A stretch of 64,000 nucleotides of DNA from Carallia brachiata (lineage: Eukaryota > Streptophyta > Magnoliopsida > Malpighiales > Rhizophoraceae): contig JADCRB010000026.1 of assembly GCA_021464245.1 (NCBI GenBank), forward strand, positions 3,324,187-3,388,186, in the 5' to 3' direction. A program made the position numbers and the translations under genes. The notes below the pieces were generated by a model. It saw nothing but the letters and a program-made list of their open reading frames with translations. It ran no database searches and was not told where the DNA came from. Shown piece by piece: positions 20,318 to 33,103 of the stretch; position 1 is the first letter of the stretch; the number at the start of each line of letters is the position of its first letter.

Positions 20318-21040
20318 TGGCCTAGATCAGTTTAACATTTTGTCTGACCGTGTGGATATTACAGAAGAATATGCATTAGGTATTTTTTTGAATGGCTTAA
20401 AAGAAGAGATTCAAAATCCAGTGTGCATGTTCATGCCCAAGACTCTCGTCCATGAATATGCCCTTGCGAAATTGCAAGAAGTCACTATTGTTTCTCGGGC
20501 AATTAAGGGTAGAATTACCTGGGGAGGGTAAGAAGTATTACCCACTCCCAAATCCACTTCGTCACCATTGTTGACTTATTCTTAGGGTCAAGGTTCAAAC
20601 TCTAATAAGCCAGTTACCAACAAACCAAATTGGACTTCTAGAGTTTCCAAAGTAAGATGGGGATATAATAGATAAGAGAAGGGCCAGAGGATTGTGTTGC
20701 TGGTAAGATGAAAAATATGTTCAAGGGCACAAATGTAGAAACAAGAAGATGTTTTTAATGGAAGTAGAAAATAAAGGTGTTATCCAGGAGATTCAGGAAT
20801 TCTTTGGATTGGAAGTAATGGAAATGACGGAAGATTTCCAATTGCAAGTTTTTTTACATGCCATTATGGTTGAGGATGAACAGAAGGCGAGGACTATAAG
20901 AGTCACTTGTAATATTAATTCAAAGTCGGTGCATACATTGATAGATTCAGGAACTACTGATAATTGTTTGGACATATATGTTGCAATTAAGCTGGGATGT
21001 AAGTAAGATCAAATAAAGTTTTTCCCTTCTTCTGTAATTC
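20318..21040 (+). pseudogene. Ty3/gypsy gag-protease relic
   Basis: The sequence encodes a gag fragment (LSDRVDITEEYALGIFLNGL, then MPKTLVHEYALAKLQEVT) and, after disrupted linker, the retropepsin entry VHTLIDSGTTDNCLDIYVA with the DSG active-site triad in place of the DDG of the Tat element. This is chromovirus-type. Everything downstream is missing and the piece sits inside block B with no counterpart in C. It may belong to the same family as the integrase relic at 14.9 kb, which is on the other strand. Confidence 0.75.
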
Positions 21041-21416
21041 TCTTATATTCATTTTCCTTTCGTCAACATGCCAAGACTATAGAATTAAACTCACATCAAA
21101 AGACACTTCTGTGATTTCGACAAACCTAATATTACAAAGCAAAAATATACACTAATCAAAAATCTTGCAACTAGTTAAAAGGTAAAATGAAAGAATAATC
21201 TACAACCTTCAACAATGGTGTGTGGCGATTTGTAACCTACAAATGAGTTTCAGAGTTAAAAACAAACTAAATAGAAATTAAATTTTGAATGGTCTATAAT
21301 GTTTAGATAAGTTGGTTAAAGTAAATCAATTTAACAACACAACGAATTTAACAAAATAAACTAAAATTATAAAATTACAGTAAGTTATTTAAGATGACTT
21401 AAGTTATTTTAATAAG

Positions 21417-21684
21417 ACAATAAGTACATCAACTAAAATAAATTGAAATTTAAAATAAATTTAGTCTAACACTCTCACATGTAACACTCAGTAATAATAA
21501 AATTGAAAATGAATTTGACTCAACATTCTCTTATATGTAATGGCTTACACACAATAAGTACATCAACTAAAATAAATTGAAATTTAAAATAAATTTAGTC
21601 TAACACTCTCACACGTAACACTCAGTAATAATAAAATTGAAAATGAATTTGACTCAACATTCTCCTATATGTAATGGCTTACAC
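21417..21684 (+). repeat. 134-bp tandem duplication
   Basis: Units 21417-21550 and 21551-21684 are nearly identical, with about two substitutions (ACATGT/ACACGT and TTATAT/CTATAT). Block B shows one unit-like copy near 15415-15555, so this duplication is recent and local to C. Confidence 0.9.
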
Positions 21685-22924
21685 ACATTAACATTTAAAG
21701 GGTATTTATACATGTAGATGGATTATTCTAGAAATTCCTCCAATTTCCTTATTAGATTCTAGGATATTAGCTACTAGAACTTTGCACACATTATAGGTAC
21801 ACTTAGGCCATAAAAACAAAAAGTCACAAATATTACAAGAGGGTGCTGGCGATTTTTTAGAAACTAGATGAACAGTAGAAAAGCTATGGCATCTAACACT
21901 TCTCTTTAGCTTCTTTTTTGTTCACGTCCATGTCCATTTTTAGTTGCTCAAATTTAGACTTGGACAAGGCTTCCGTGTTTATTATGGCTACCCGTAATAG
22001 CCCACATCATATATTAACGCTTTGTGAGACTGCCACATTGCTCTGGCATTAAATGTGGAAGAGGATAAAGATTCTGCCCAATTGCTCTGCCACAGTGCCC
22101 ACGCCACATTGAATCAGAGTCAGATTCTGGATAAGGTGGACAATTGTAGAGAAGAGGCTAAAGATAAGGGTTTGGGTCCCCATAGCGATGAGGTCGCAAC
22201 CACTGCCAAATTCAAAGAGCTTGAGCGAGGTCCATTTTTCTATAGGTTTAGATAGAGAAAGGCTCAGATGTAGGTTTTTTTTTAAATTTCAAACTTGTTA
22301 ATTTCGAGAAGGTTTTGATGTTGAAATTAATATGTTATTGGAGAATCACATGCCCTTTAACGTCTGTTAATTACAGTAGCAATATCATGTCTTTTGTTGT
22401 TTATGTTGGTTGCCAAGTTTGTTTCTACTTCAAAAAAATGTTAATTCTGAGTGGCAGTTGTGAAAGAAATGTGAAATTTGCAATCTTGATTGGAAAGGAT
22501 TATAGTTTGTGTGCTTGATGGGTAGTACATTTAGGTCATGCGGATGGAGAGAGCTAGGATTGGGAGATGCTTAGCAGTGACATTTGAGATACATTTATCG
22601 ATCTGTCATTAGAGAGAACATAATTGGAATGGTGATACGAGAAGATTTCAAATTAGAAATTGAGGCAATGCATAAATGCTAGTTGGAAACACTTTTGTTT
22701 ACTCTGAATTGGACCTCTATCCGTGTTTAACCTCCCAATATACTAGACTCTCATAACATGATGGTCGTACACGAAACTAACCCCCCTTTCCAAAGAAGTT
22801 GTTTTTGCGGCATGCCTGCTAAACGTGCATGCAGATAAATTGATTAAGTAGAAACCTTGCATTCCTAGTGGTTTATTTGAAGCTTTGGCTTTTTACACTA
22901 TTTCTTCTGGTTTTCTGCACACGT

Positions 22925-22960
22925 AGCTGAGCGGCGCTGTGTTGCTGAAGCTAGCTTCAG
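22925..22960 (+). pseudogene. Duplicated CYSTM exon 3 (copy C), internally deleted
   Basis: After the acceptor ACACGTAG the sequence CTGAGCGGCGCTGTGTTGCTG matches the exon start, then jumps to GCTAGCTTCAG, losing the LLD part of the module. Not functional. Confidence 0.75.
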
Positions 22961-24143
22961 TGGAAGTCCTTTTCAGCCACTGAAATTATGCGCAACCAAA
23001 CATTTTTTTTCTTTGCACATTTTACGCGTCTTTTTATGCCGTTTTGTAGATGTTTGAGTGTCGTTTGGATACTTACCAATTGGAATGCATATCTTCTAAT
23101 TATTGTGATGTGAGCTGTCACTACTTCTTCCTCTGCTTACTGCCCTGTACCCAGCAAAATCCATTGCTATCCATCGCCGAAGCGATTTTTTTTGATAAAA
23201 TTATGAAGGATTTCTTATTTATTTTTTTCAATATTCACAACAATTATTTTTGTAGCCATTAGAGTCAAAGGTTTTTGCACCAAAAAATAATTCGTATTTT
23301 ACTTAGGCACTGTGAATTGTGGTCTCAATATAGATATAGTGAACAGTTCTAGAATCTAGATGTGGATATTACACATTGCAAATGATTGCAAAATTTGCGG
23401 GAATAAACTAATCACGTCTTATTTATGCTTCAATAAGTAACATAAGACAATTTTTATCACATTTAAACTTGAGATATTTGTGCCTTGTTTAAATAAATGC
23501 AAAGTATGCACCATATAAGTAATTTCTGTGGGTGCATAAATAGTCTCCTAAATGCCTTCACTAAAAATCAAACTCATAACTTTTAACGCAAAAACAGACA
23601 ACCTCTTTATCATTAGATCATAATTAATAGCAGGAATAAGCAATAAAACATCTGGTATTAGATTTTGAGAATGATAGCAATGCTATGGTAATTTTGCCTC
23701 TAAGCTTCATGGGAACAAATGATTGTGACTAAATCTTGAATCTTGCGCCATTCACAAGCCGTCCCCAGTGGGATTAATCTTTGTTAGTTGTTAACTAAAT
23801 TATAGGATGCGATCCAAACGGTCACACAAAATAGTGAGCCCAGCCCATGTCCCGATGCTAACTCAAATGGACAAACTATTCCAACTTCGTACATGCACCT
23901 TAGTGCTGAGCACGAACTTAAATGATTATCCAAAGAAAATGAGGTTTATTATAATTTGGTCACAAGATGAGAGCAAAGAAAAAAGAAGAGTTACTTCCAT
24001 TGCATTATTATAGCCTGAACTGGGTCTGATGATCTTCTCAAAAAATACAATCCTGGCACCCAATAGTAAAAAAATGCACTAAAGTACACCATTTTGCACT
24101 TCCCTTGCAATGAAATGAAGAATGCAGCAAATGAGAAATGAAA

Positions 24144-26533
24144 TCAGGCTTCCTCGGCTTTGGGAAGGCCCCTAAACTTGAAGTTGTCGGCATATGATTT
24201 TGCCTACACAAAAAATCCGAATGAGTTCCCAACATCATAAAGAGCTAAATCATGGATTTGACTGAGAACAAAATTCCTGAATTTCAAGATAATTTGGTGA
24301 TGTGACACAAACTCTCGATTCAATTCTGAGACTTCCCTTCCAAGGGCATAAGCATAAATAAAAAGATAGTAGATCACCAAAGGGTCAGATATTGCATCAT
24401 CTACATCATGCATGTCTTCCTCGTCTTGTACCAACTTCTACTTTTGGGTAACAATTTCTCTCTCGACTTGTTTAGCACATATTAATGACTAAAGCACAGA
24501 CAATTCCACTTATGCTATGAAAAAATTCTACTACTGAAATGGCATGAACTTTCAATATCCACAAGTAGATCTTTGAAAAAAAAATAAAAATTAAAAACAA
24601 GGGCGATGCAGTACATGAGACCCCTACATTGAGAAAAGATCAGCCATACGTAGCCTTACCTTTACCCTTGTTTTTACAAAGAGATTGTTTCTAACTTGTG
24701 TGTTGAACAAAAACCTAAGATCAATTCCCTGTGCACTAATTGTTTAATTCAGATACTAAATTGTAACATCAATTTATTGGTCAGATATGAACCTAAATCA
24801 TAAAATCCCAAACATTATATCCATTTTACTTTTTTTAACATGCCAAGACTGTAGACTTAACCTTACAGACATTCTTATGATTTTGAGAAACCTAACATTA
24901 CAGAGGAAAAATATATAATATATTTATACTATTCCAAAATCTTGCAACTAGTTAAAAAGGAAAATAAAAGAAGAATCTACAACCTTCAACAATGGTGTGT
25001 GGCGCTTTCTAACCTGCAGATGAGTTTAAGAAGAAACGTTAAAAGAAGACTAAAGAGAAATTGAATCTTATGCTTTTTTTTGGTTAGTTGTGAGAAGTTG
25101 GGCAAAGCCATCCCCATTTGCATCAAACTAAGTAAAATTGAATACAAGAACTTAAACCCGAACACAAAATTATATGTGCTACCAGCCTTCTGCACTTCTG
25201 AACTTCATTTACATTTTGTCAAACAATTTCATGAGATAGACACTGAAATAAAAGAACTTTTTTCAGTCATTAAAGTTTGTGAAGATTAAAGAACTGAAAC
25301 GCACTGCATATTCCCAACCATGTCGTTCAGCAAACTCCTTAGCAGCTTCTTCACTGTCAAAACTAAGTCCAGCATCACCAACATTGGCATATGGATCCCC
25401 TGTGGATGTCCAACCCATCAATGGATTTTCCCACCTACAGACGTAACAGTCAGTAATAGAAAACCGTTTAATTAGCCAGTCAAGGAAATCACGTAAGATA
25501 ATCTGTGCTGATCAATTTTTGAGCATATCATTATTCATGAAATTCTTCATAACTAAAACAGTTTCAGATGGTCTAAACAATCTATAGATACAAAACCTTG
25601 TCAAGAAGACTAAAATGTTGCATAACATGAAGTTACTCTTAAAACAACCTTTTTTTTTTTTTTCTCTTTTTTCCACCTAGTAAAGATAACCAGAACAATG
25701 ATGAGCATTTGCAAGCATGACTAGAAAGGGAACATCCAGATTGTTCGGTCAAAATAGTGGTTCATAAAATTGTATTCTCCAAAATATCCTACAAACTCAC
25801 CATAGTCTCCTTAACTTGTGCTGCAGAAAATTACAGAGTGCAAGATCCAGGTAAGAAGACTTACTTTTGAGTTGACATAAAATTTATTTTCCACCTTCCA
25901 ACTTTCCCCGATCCTTGTTGAGTCGCGGTTCTAGCAGGGGAATAAATTACAACCTGCCACACATATCAGGAACTAAAGCTCAGGGATAAAAATGCAGAAA
26001 ACTAACCGAAATCCATGAACAAAGCAAAATTCCATGACATAAAATAACAATTAATCATGAGTGAAAAACTACAAAATTCTATCCACTAATTTTTTTCCCT
26101 TGCAAACAGGTTCAAAAAACATGATTACAATAAAGATCAACTATAACAAGTTCTTAATAAATTAATTCCATTTTCCAAAATGCCTGATACAACTAAAATC
26201 AATGGAACACAGCTAGGTTTCGTTTGATCACAATCATCCACAATGAGCTCTAAATCTTTTTCCGCTTCCTTATAGAATTTTCACTAGCTATGTTAAAAAT
26301 TGAAAGCCTAAAAACATTAAATAATCGAAATCAAAACATAGGAGGGGAAAGAAAATAAGTGGCGGTACCCGCCGGCGGAGGTGCTCCTCGGGGATGCCGG
26401 AGACCATGCCGATCTCTCCGGGCTTGACCTCCACCAATGCGTCCGACGCGGCACAGAATGGTCTGGAGAACGGGCCCACCGGGGCGCGAAGGGTCCGGCC
26501 ATGGCTCCATAATCGTTGCAGAAAGGTCGCCAT
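24144..26533 (-). CDS. FRO1: NADH dehydrogenase (complex I) 18-kDa subunit NDUFS4, mitochondrial
   Basis: Five exons on the minus strand: 26533-26369, 25953-25865, 25434-25305, 25013-24984 and 24203-24144, total 157 residues with all splice phases agreeing. Exon 1 carries an Arg-rich mitochondrial presequence ([18 protein letters not shown]) and the start of the conserved core ([17 protein letters not shown]). Exon 2 gives [17 protein letters not shown], exon 3 [15 protein letters not shown] to [10 protein letters not shown], exon 4 only [10 protein letters not shown], and exon 5 [24 protein letters not shown]4 is an accessory subunit of the peripheral arm needed for complex I assembly; the Arabidopsis gene is FROSTBITE1. 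It is tail-to-tail with the CYSTM gene, with the duplicated blocks between. Exon 4 is a 30-nt micro-exon with a decayed copy at about 21.2 kb. Confidence 0.95.
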
Positions 26534-28610
26534 CTCTTTCAATGGAATGGAACTACCAAAAAACCACACTGTAGTAGCGTTGGGTGCGTGTTTTGCAATG
26601 GTCGGGAGGGAAAAAAATTGGTGGTGTAAAATTTTTTTGATAAGTTAAAAAAAATACGTTCATATTTTATTTTAAAAATAAAAATATATATATTTAATAA
26701 ATTTTTTAGTGTTACTGTTTAATTTTATTTATTTTTTATTTGACTCTCAGCAGCTGATTAAATTACTTTTTACTGCTTTTTAGATTATTTTTTATTTTTT
26801 AATATTAATAATAATTTATATAAAGTAAATTATCTTTAAATAATATTTATATAATTTTATAATTTTTTTATTTGTCACAAAAATTAAATATGTTAATTTA
26901 TTTTATTAATATTTATATAATTTCAATAATTTATGTTTTCAACTATTCTTAAATAATATTTTTTTTACTTCAATTTTTTTAAATACTGACACTTATAGAA
27001 AAATCTCAAATATAATAATTTTTATCATTTAATAAAAATTAATATTTTTTTAAGAGATAAAAATGAAGTAAAACAATTCTTAATATTATTTATAAAATAT
27101 TATTCTAAAAATATATAAAATTATAAAATATAAAAATAAAATTTTCAATATGATATATATACATAAATTAGATATTTAAATTAGACATTTTATTATTCAA
27201 CAATAACAACAAATATAAAATTAACTAAACACTTTATTAATTTTATCAGCAATCAGCAATCAACAGTAGCAATCAGTAACAGCAATATTCAACAGGTAAT
27301 CCAACCAGACCATTTATAATTGTACGCTCGGAAAATTTTTGTATACATTTTGCAGCTCCTCTTTTCGAAAAGAAAATTGCAGGTCAGCCCCTGTAGTTTG
27401 AGTTATTTAACACAGCACACTTACCTGTTGTTAATTCCTTTTATGTTTTCCCTATTTGTAGATATGTCAAAATCTACCTTGATCCGATGGGTTGACTTGA
27501 ATCCGTTCGAAAAATATGACTCGAACTCGATCAGAAGAATGGTTTAATCCGAAATAACCCAAAAATCTTGGATCAAACTCGAATCTGACCAGAATGACTC
27601 ATCTAACCCGAACTTTTTCTTTAAAGGAACAAAAAAAAATTAGCATATTTTATGTTATAAAAAGTAGAAATTCTACTATTTTCAATAAAAATCTTAATTA
27701 TAATTTTTTTAAGAATATTTTGAGATTTTTTATGCGATTTTAAATTTTATTTTGAATTTTTTAAATGTTTTAAAAGAAGTTTCTTAAATTATTTTTTTAT
27801 TTTATAATTTTCTTTGATTTTTAAGAATTTTCAGACAAAATTTTTGAAATTTTCAAAATTTTTAATAAAAAATGTCACGTCATCATTTTGATGACGTGAC
27901 CAACCTATAAGTTGACTCAAACTCGAAGTGAGTCAATCCAAATTGACCCAAAGATAACTTGACTCATAAGTAACCAAAACTTGAAACAATAGAACCCAAA
28001 CTCGATTTGATGATCTATTTTAACGCGTCTACCTATTTGTCATAAACTTTAAAAAATGTTAGGGAAATACGAAAAACCTATACACCAATAAATATATAAT
28101 TACAATAAGTTTTAATTACAATTTTTAGACATGTTTTAGCAAAATTCTATCCATTTTGCAAATAATTTATCATAGAAAGAAAAGCTAATAACACATTAAA
28201 TTTTTCTTTTGACCTCAAGAAATACATAATAGGATAATAAAACTAACGTCGAGATTTTTTATGGACATTCTTACTTAAATTTGTCTCAATTAGTGCCAAG
28301 CAAAATTCTGTCACTGCCAACTACAACAATTATTAAATTTAGAACCTAACATTACACTTTAATCTTCACACAGCTGAAACTAACACCCAACTTATTTACC
28401 AAGAGATAACAGAGCCATGAATATTCGAATCGTAAATCTTGTAAATGTAAACCTTTTAAGTTAACCTTTTGCTTCAGCATTTTTTTATTTTATTTTTATT
28501 TTTGTAACCATTCTACCGTCAAAAGCCTTTTGAGTTTCACTCACCGCCAAACTCTTCCTTGCAGTGGTAATTGGATTTGCACATTGGTTGGACTCATCTA
28601 GTCATCTTTC
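26534..28610. other. AT-rich intergenic region between NDUFS4 and TRB (left part)
   Basis: The first few hundred bases are the NDUFS4 promoter side; no clear TATA was fixed. 26640-27300 is over 80 percent A/T by eye. From about 27480 to 28040 a T/A-rich region contains repeated GACTTGA/TGACTCAAA phrases. No gene recognised. Confidence 0.5.
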
Positions 28611-29891
28611 TAGGGTTGGCAATGAAGAGGGTCGGGGCCGAAGATGCCCCCCATTCCCCGTACCCGTTTATTATCCTCATCCTCGTCCTCGTTCCTGTTT
28701 CCATCAGGTATGAAATTTTAATCCTCGTTCTCATCCCCGCTGGGAATAGGGATCCTCATCCCTACCTCATACCCGTTCAAATAAAAATTAAAAAAATCAT
28801 ATATTTCTACTGTTCAAAGTACTTAAAACTCATGGTTAATGACAAACTAGCAGTATATGTTATAAATATCCTTTGACTTAAAAATATAATAAATAAGTGA
28901 TTTAAATATTAAAGTTCAAACGTACGAGTTTTATATTAAGAATTGGCAATATAAATTAAGGTCTCACATCTTGATGGACAACGTGCAGAAGAATAATGAC
29001 ACTATTTTTTAAGATATTATATTGCTCAAGTTTATAATTAAACAAGTATTAAAACTATATTGCTCAGGTTTATATACTGATATAATGACGCTATTTTTGA
29101 AAATGCTGACATAGAAGAATACTTTAAGTAAATCACATTCAATGTTTCTGTTACTGCATAACATTGAAGTTTAAAATTATATTTTATAAAAATATATATC
29201 ACACAAAAAAAACCCAATTATAAAAAATTCAATAAATGAAAACTATGGAAACACTTTACCCTATAATTTTGATTTTTTTTCTTTTTTTTTCGTATATAGT
29301 GTTAAATTTATTATAATATTGGGAGTTTAAACTTTATTTCTAACTTCTTAAACAATTTATTATCATATTTTTTGGCATGTATATGCTGGCACCTTTAGAA
29401 ATAAAGAAATAATAATATTTTTGAACAAGACTTCCAATAAAAAGATAATCTTTCAGAACAAGTTATAATAATTCCTATATTATCCATTAATAATTTTGTA
29501 ATTGTCATTAGAATTAGTTATTATTTGAATCATTAACTCTAAAGCTATTAATATTGTGAGTAAACTATCAGGTCAAGGGAAAGTAATTCTATTAATAATT
29601 TAACAATTACATTAATAATTTTAAAGTAGATAAAACATAAATTATCGAAGAGTGAAGGTATCAAATATTAACAATAAAAACAAATAAATATTGAAGAATA
29701 TAATAATTAAAATAAAAAAAAGGACAGATATGAGATAGGGATGGGTAAACTCATCTCATCCTCATACCCACTAAAAAAATGCGGGGAATGAAGATCCCCA
29801 CCCCGTTCTCCAGTCAATTGACTTAGACTCTATTCCCGTCAGTACGGATACGAATAATTTTTAGTGAATACAGATAAAATTGTCATCCTTA
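28611..29891. mobile_element. hAT-like non-autonomous transposon
   Basis: The left end TAGGGTTGGCAAT and the reverse complement of the right end TAAGGATGACAAT match at 10 of 13 positions. The 8-bp flanks are CATCTTTC (28603-28610) and TATCTTTC (29892-29899), one mismatch, as expected for hAT. Both subterminal regions are rich in CCCC/ATCC motifs (TCCTCATCCTCGTCC on the left, GATCCCCACCCCG on the right), while the 1 kb middle is AT-rich with no transposase. Confidence 0.65.
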
Positions 29892-29999
29892 TATCTTTCC
29901 TTTAAATCCTTTAACCTTTAGGGGTCCTACCACAATTTTCACAAAATAAAAACTCCCAATTTCATTCAATGTACACGCACAAATGAAATAAGCATGTTT

Positions 30000-30145
30000 G
30001 TTTTCGCTCACGTATTTGTCAGTCTCCTCCTCTGTCTCTTCTAAAGCACAATCCATCCATCCATCCATCCAATGATCTTTTTTATAATTAGTATTATGTA
30101 AATTTCTCGGCTTCTCTGCCAACTCCTCGTTGGTTTCTCGATCAG
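30000..30145 (+). promoter_or_regulatory. Probable 5' UTR exon of the TRB gene
   Basis: A pyrimidine-rich leader-like stretch (CTCCTCCTCTGTCTC) with a (CCAT)n microsatellite at 30053-30070. It ends near GATCAG|GTAGCC, and a TTTACAG acceptor lies at about 30687 before the coding exon. A leader intron of about 540 bases is inferred from these sites and from the fact that TRB genes often have one. Confidence 0.4.
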
Positions 30146-30753
30146 GTAGCCCAAAATATCACCCTCCATTAATCCTTCGTCAAAACTTGATGAACAACTG
30201 AATTTTCATTCTATGTGTGTATATATAATTTTTTTTTAGATTTTCCCTGAACTTTTTGAGCTGAATTTACCCTTCTTTTTTTATTTTCCATCTGAAATGA
30301 ATTTCCCTGGATTCTGATTGATTCAGGTTTATCCGTACGTAAATTCATCTTCTTTTGATGTTTGATTTTGATAAATGTCATGTAAGCAGACAATTATAAA
30401 TGCTATCAAAGTTAAAGCTTGGATTTAGAACTTGGATAGCATCTAATAAAGGTGCTAAATTTGTACCCAGTTCGTCGTTTTTGCTTATAGAACTGTAAGT
30501 TCAATGGATTTAAATACCCAAGTGGCTAATCGTTTCATTAAGGCCTTGATTGGTTTTTGGTGGATTTGGTTGAAGATGCTTGTTACAGTGCCAATCGTGG
30601 GGTTTATAATTTACATGGTTTCTGCACGTTTTAGTGATCCTTGTTTATGGCGTGATTGAAGTTTAATGTCTGATTATCAATTTACAGGTGCATTTGTGGG
30701 GAAGGAGTTGGAAGGTGCAAAATTTCTCTAGCAAGTACATTGGAGTTCTGTTG

Positions 30754-33103
30754 ATGGGTGCTCCAAAGCAGAAGTGGACAGCGGAGGAAGAGGCTGCCCT
30801 TAAAGCTGGAGTTCTTAAGCATGGAATGGGCAAGTGGCGCACAATACTCATGGATTCTGAGTTTAGTGCCGCCTTGCGTTTACGTTCAAATGTTGACCTC
30901 AAGGTATTTATGATGGACACTTCTATAGCAAGAAGTAGTTTGATTTCTATTCTTGATTTGATTTACAAAGAATTTCTCGCTCTTTCTCTCCCTCTCTGCC
31001 TCATCAATGTGGTTTGCTATGGTGTATTGATAATGTAGTATACTGTGGCAGGATAAATGGAGAAATATTAATGCGACTGCTATATGGGGATCTAGGCAGA
31101 AAGCTAAGCTTGCACTTAAGAGGAGTCCACATACCCCAAAGCGAGGTGATAACAGCAAGGCCTTGACCGTTGTCCATCAAAGCAATGATGAGGTTCTTGA
31201 TGCTAAGCCACTTGCGATCTGTAATGGAACACCAAGGAATGGTGCTTCAAAAGAAATATTTTCAAGGTTACATTCCTGTTGTTGTTGTACCAAACTTGGA
31301 GATATACTTGGTGGTGACATTTGTTAGGAATTGGATTATGGGTAAAATGTAAAATTGATGGACCAAGTTCACATGTTTTTTAGTTTTTTGGTGTGCATTT
31401 TGCTATTTAGAAACTGAGGAGCGCTCAATATCCAAGCACCTTTCTTTGAACCAAGGTATTAGGTTGTGCTTTTCGTTGATGACTTTGGTGACAACCATAA
31501 AAGTCATTTGGAATGGATGATCTAATATCTGATGGTTATGTTAATTTTGGAACACGCATCCACAAAAGTTGCTAATTAGTGGCCAAGATAAGATGTAAAT
31601 TCAGATTTTATTTTTCACTGATGAGAAAATAGCACTGCTGCAGTTTAGTAATACTATATTATTTATCAAATGACCTTAATTGTCTTCATTAGCAAAGTTC
31701 ATTCTTTTGCATATTCAGTCTAGCCTGCATCTTGCTTGAGAAAATAAGGTTGATACTATAGTTTCTTGAGGCCATGAAATGCTAGTAGTGGGAACAAATA
31801 TCTGTCTTGGCTTTGCTTAATGAAATTGATCCGTGAGACTTATTATTGTGGTTGCAGGTTGGATAGTCTAATACTAGAGGCCATTGCCACTTTGAAGGAG
31901 CCCAGTGGTTCTGACAGGGCTTCAATTGCTTTATATTTAGAGGTACATGTACTCTGCATCCTTCATTTATGGTTTTGGGGAATTTTGATGGTACAATACA
32001 ATTTTTAAATGGGTCGAGCTGCTGGATGCATTCAGTACCTATAGAATGTACATCAGGAACATGTATTCCAGTTTCACACAAGCAGCAGGCCTTTTCTGCT
32101 TCCTTCCACCCTGCTGCTTCATTTTCTGTTATGATGTTGCAGAAAAATCTTTCTCAAGATTCTTTTTTCCTTTTATGAGAAAAAGAGCAAGCTAAATGAG
32201 CAAGTCCAACAAACATAGTATTTTCATGCACATTTGTTTGCATTCAAACTGATTCTGACATTATCTTCTCATGAATTTTGTAGGACAAATACAAAGCACC
32301 TCCAAATCTTAGAAAGCTCTTGGCTGGAAAATTAAAGGTTTTGACAGCAAATGGAAAATTGATTAAGGTAATAACTCTACAAGGCAGAATGAAACTCAAG
32401 AGCATGCATGGTTATTATTGAGCTCTTGAAATTAATTGAATTAGGATCCTCTACTTGTAATGTGATATATATATGTGTGTATATATATCCTCTGCCTACG
32501 ATGTTTGAAAAGTATCATGTTAGATGTTATTAGGCCATTAATTGTTATGGCACCAATGAATGAGAGCAAAAATGCATTAATATTACTTTTAGAATATTTC
32601 AATTTAAGATATCAAGTGTGAATGATCTCAATGCATCCATAATGTATAAAAGATTTGGAAAAAAAATTTCGGTAGCATATATCAATTAAAATAGAAAGGG
32701 ATCATTTGATGGCTGTTCAGATGAATCGTCTTCGTATCTCTGTCAACAGATGAAACACAAGTACAGGATTGGACCTTGTTCAGCTGTCTCTGAAAGAAAA
32801 AGAAGTTCACCCCTTTTGCTTCTCGATGGAAAGCATAAGGATTCTACAAAACTGGAGAAGAGTAAGAATAAAATCGTTACTAAATCCCAGGTTCATCAAG
32901 AACTATCAAAGATTAGGGGCATGGCTGCCCTTGAGGCAGCAGCAGCAGCTGCAAAAGCTGTTGCAGAGGCCGAAGCTGCAATTGCAGAGGCTGAAGAGGC
33001 AGCAAGGGAGGCTGAAAGAGCAGAAGCTGAAGCCGAAGCTGCACAAGTCTTTGCCAAAGCAGCAATGAAGGCATTCAAATATCGGACACATCATACCTGG
33101 TAG
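30754..33103 (+). CDS. TRB2: Single-Myb-histone telomere repeat-binding factor (TRB2/3-like)
   Basis: Five coding exons, 30754-30903, 31052-31266, 31858-31942, 32284-32367 and 32750-33103, encode 295 residues with consistent phases. Residues 1-70 are the N-terminal telobox-type Myb domain ([19 protein letters not shown]; the split motif VDLK|DKWRNI is diagnostic). Residues about 122-190 form the histone H1/H5-like domain ([16 protein letters not shown], then [16 protein letters not shown]), and the C-terminus is an Ala/Glu coiled coil ([20 protein letters not shown]) ending in HHTW. TRBs bind telomeric repeats and telobox promoters and recruit PRC2 and telomerase components (family knowledge). 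The start ATG is that of the conserved MGAPKQKW. The gene is head-to-head with NDUFS4 and tail-to-tail with ARL8. Confidence 0.94.

Larger units (their letters stand above)
15284..21290 (+). repeat. Segmental duplication block B (decayed copy with nested insertions)
   Basis: Colinear with block C (21291-25070) from an AT-rich lead sequence (CATCAAC(C/T)AAAATAAA), through a dead copy of CYSTM exon 3 (16861-16905), to a dead copy of NDUFS4 exon 4 (about 21205-21232). Insertions in B not present in C are at 17016-18086, 18287-18549, 19142-19442 and about 20320-21040. B lacks the 140 bases that hold NDUFS4 exon 5 in C; the join is near 19712. In the CYSTM exon copy the stop codon TGA has become AAA, so the frame runs on. 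Confidence 0.85.
21291..25070 (+). repeat. Segmental duplication block C (attached to the functional NDUFS4 3' end)
   Basis: Colinear with block B and, in part, block A. It contains a shortened CYSTM exon 3 copy at about 22925-22960, in which about 15 bases of the module are deleted, and the genuine NDUFS4 exons 5 and 4. Its lead sequence contains a local 134-bp tandem duplication. Confidence 0.85.

Noticed and set aside
24038..24238. 66-codon minus frame overlapping the last NDUFS4 exon
   Set aside because: Out of frame with the NDUFS4 exon, which is supported by splice phase and family sequence.
32896..33094. Minus-strand Ala/Ser- and Cys-rich frames
   Set aside because: Shadows of the Ala/Glu coiled coil of TRB on the plus strand.
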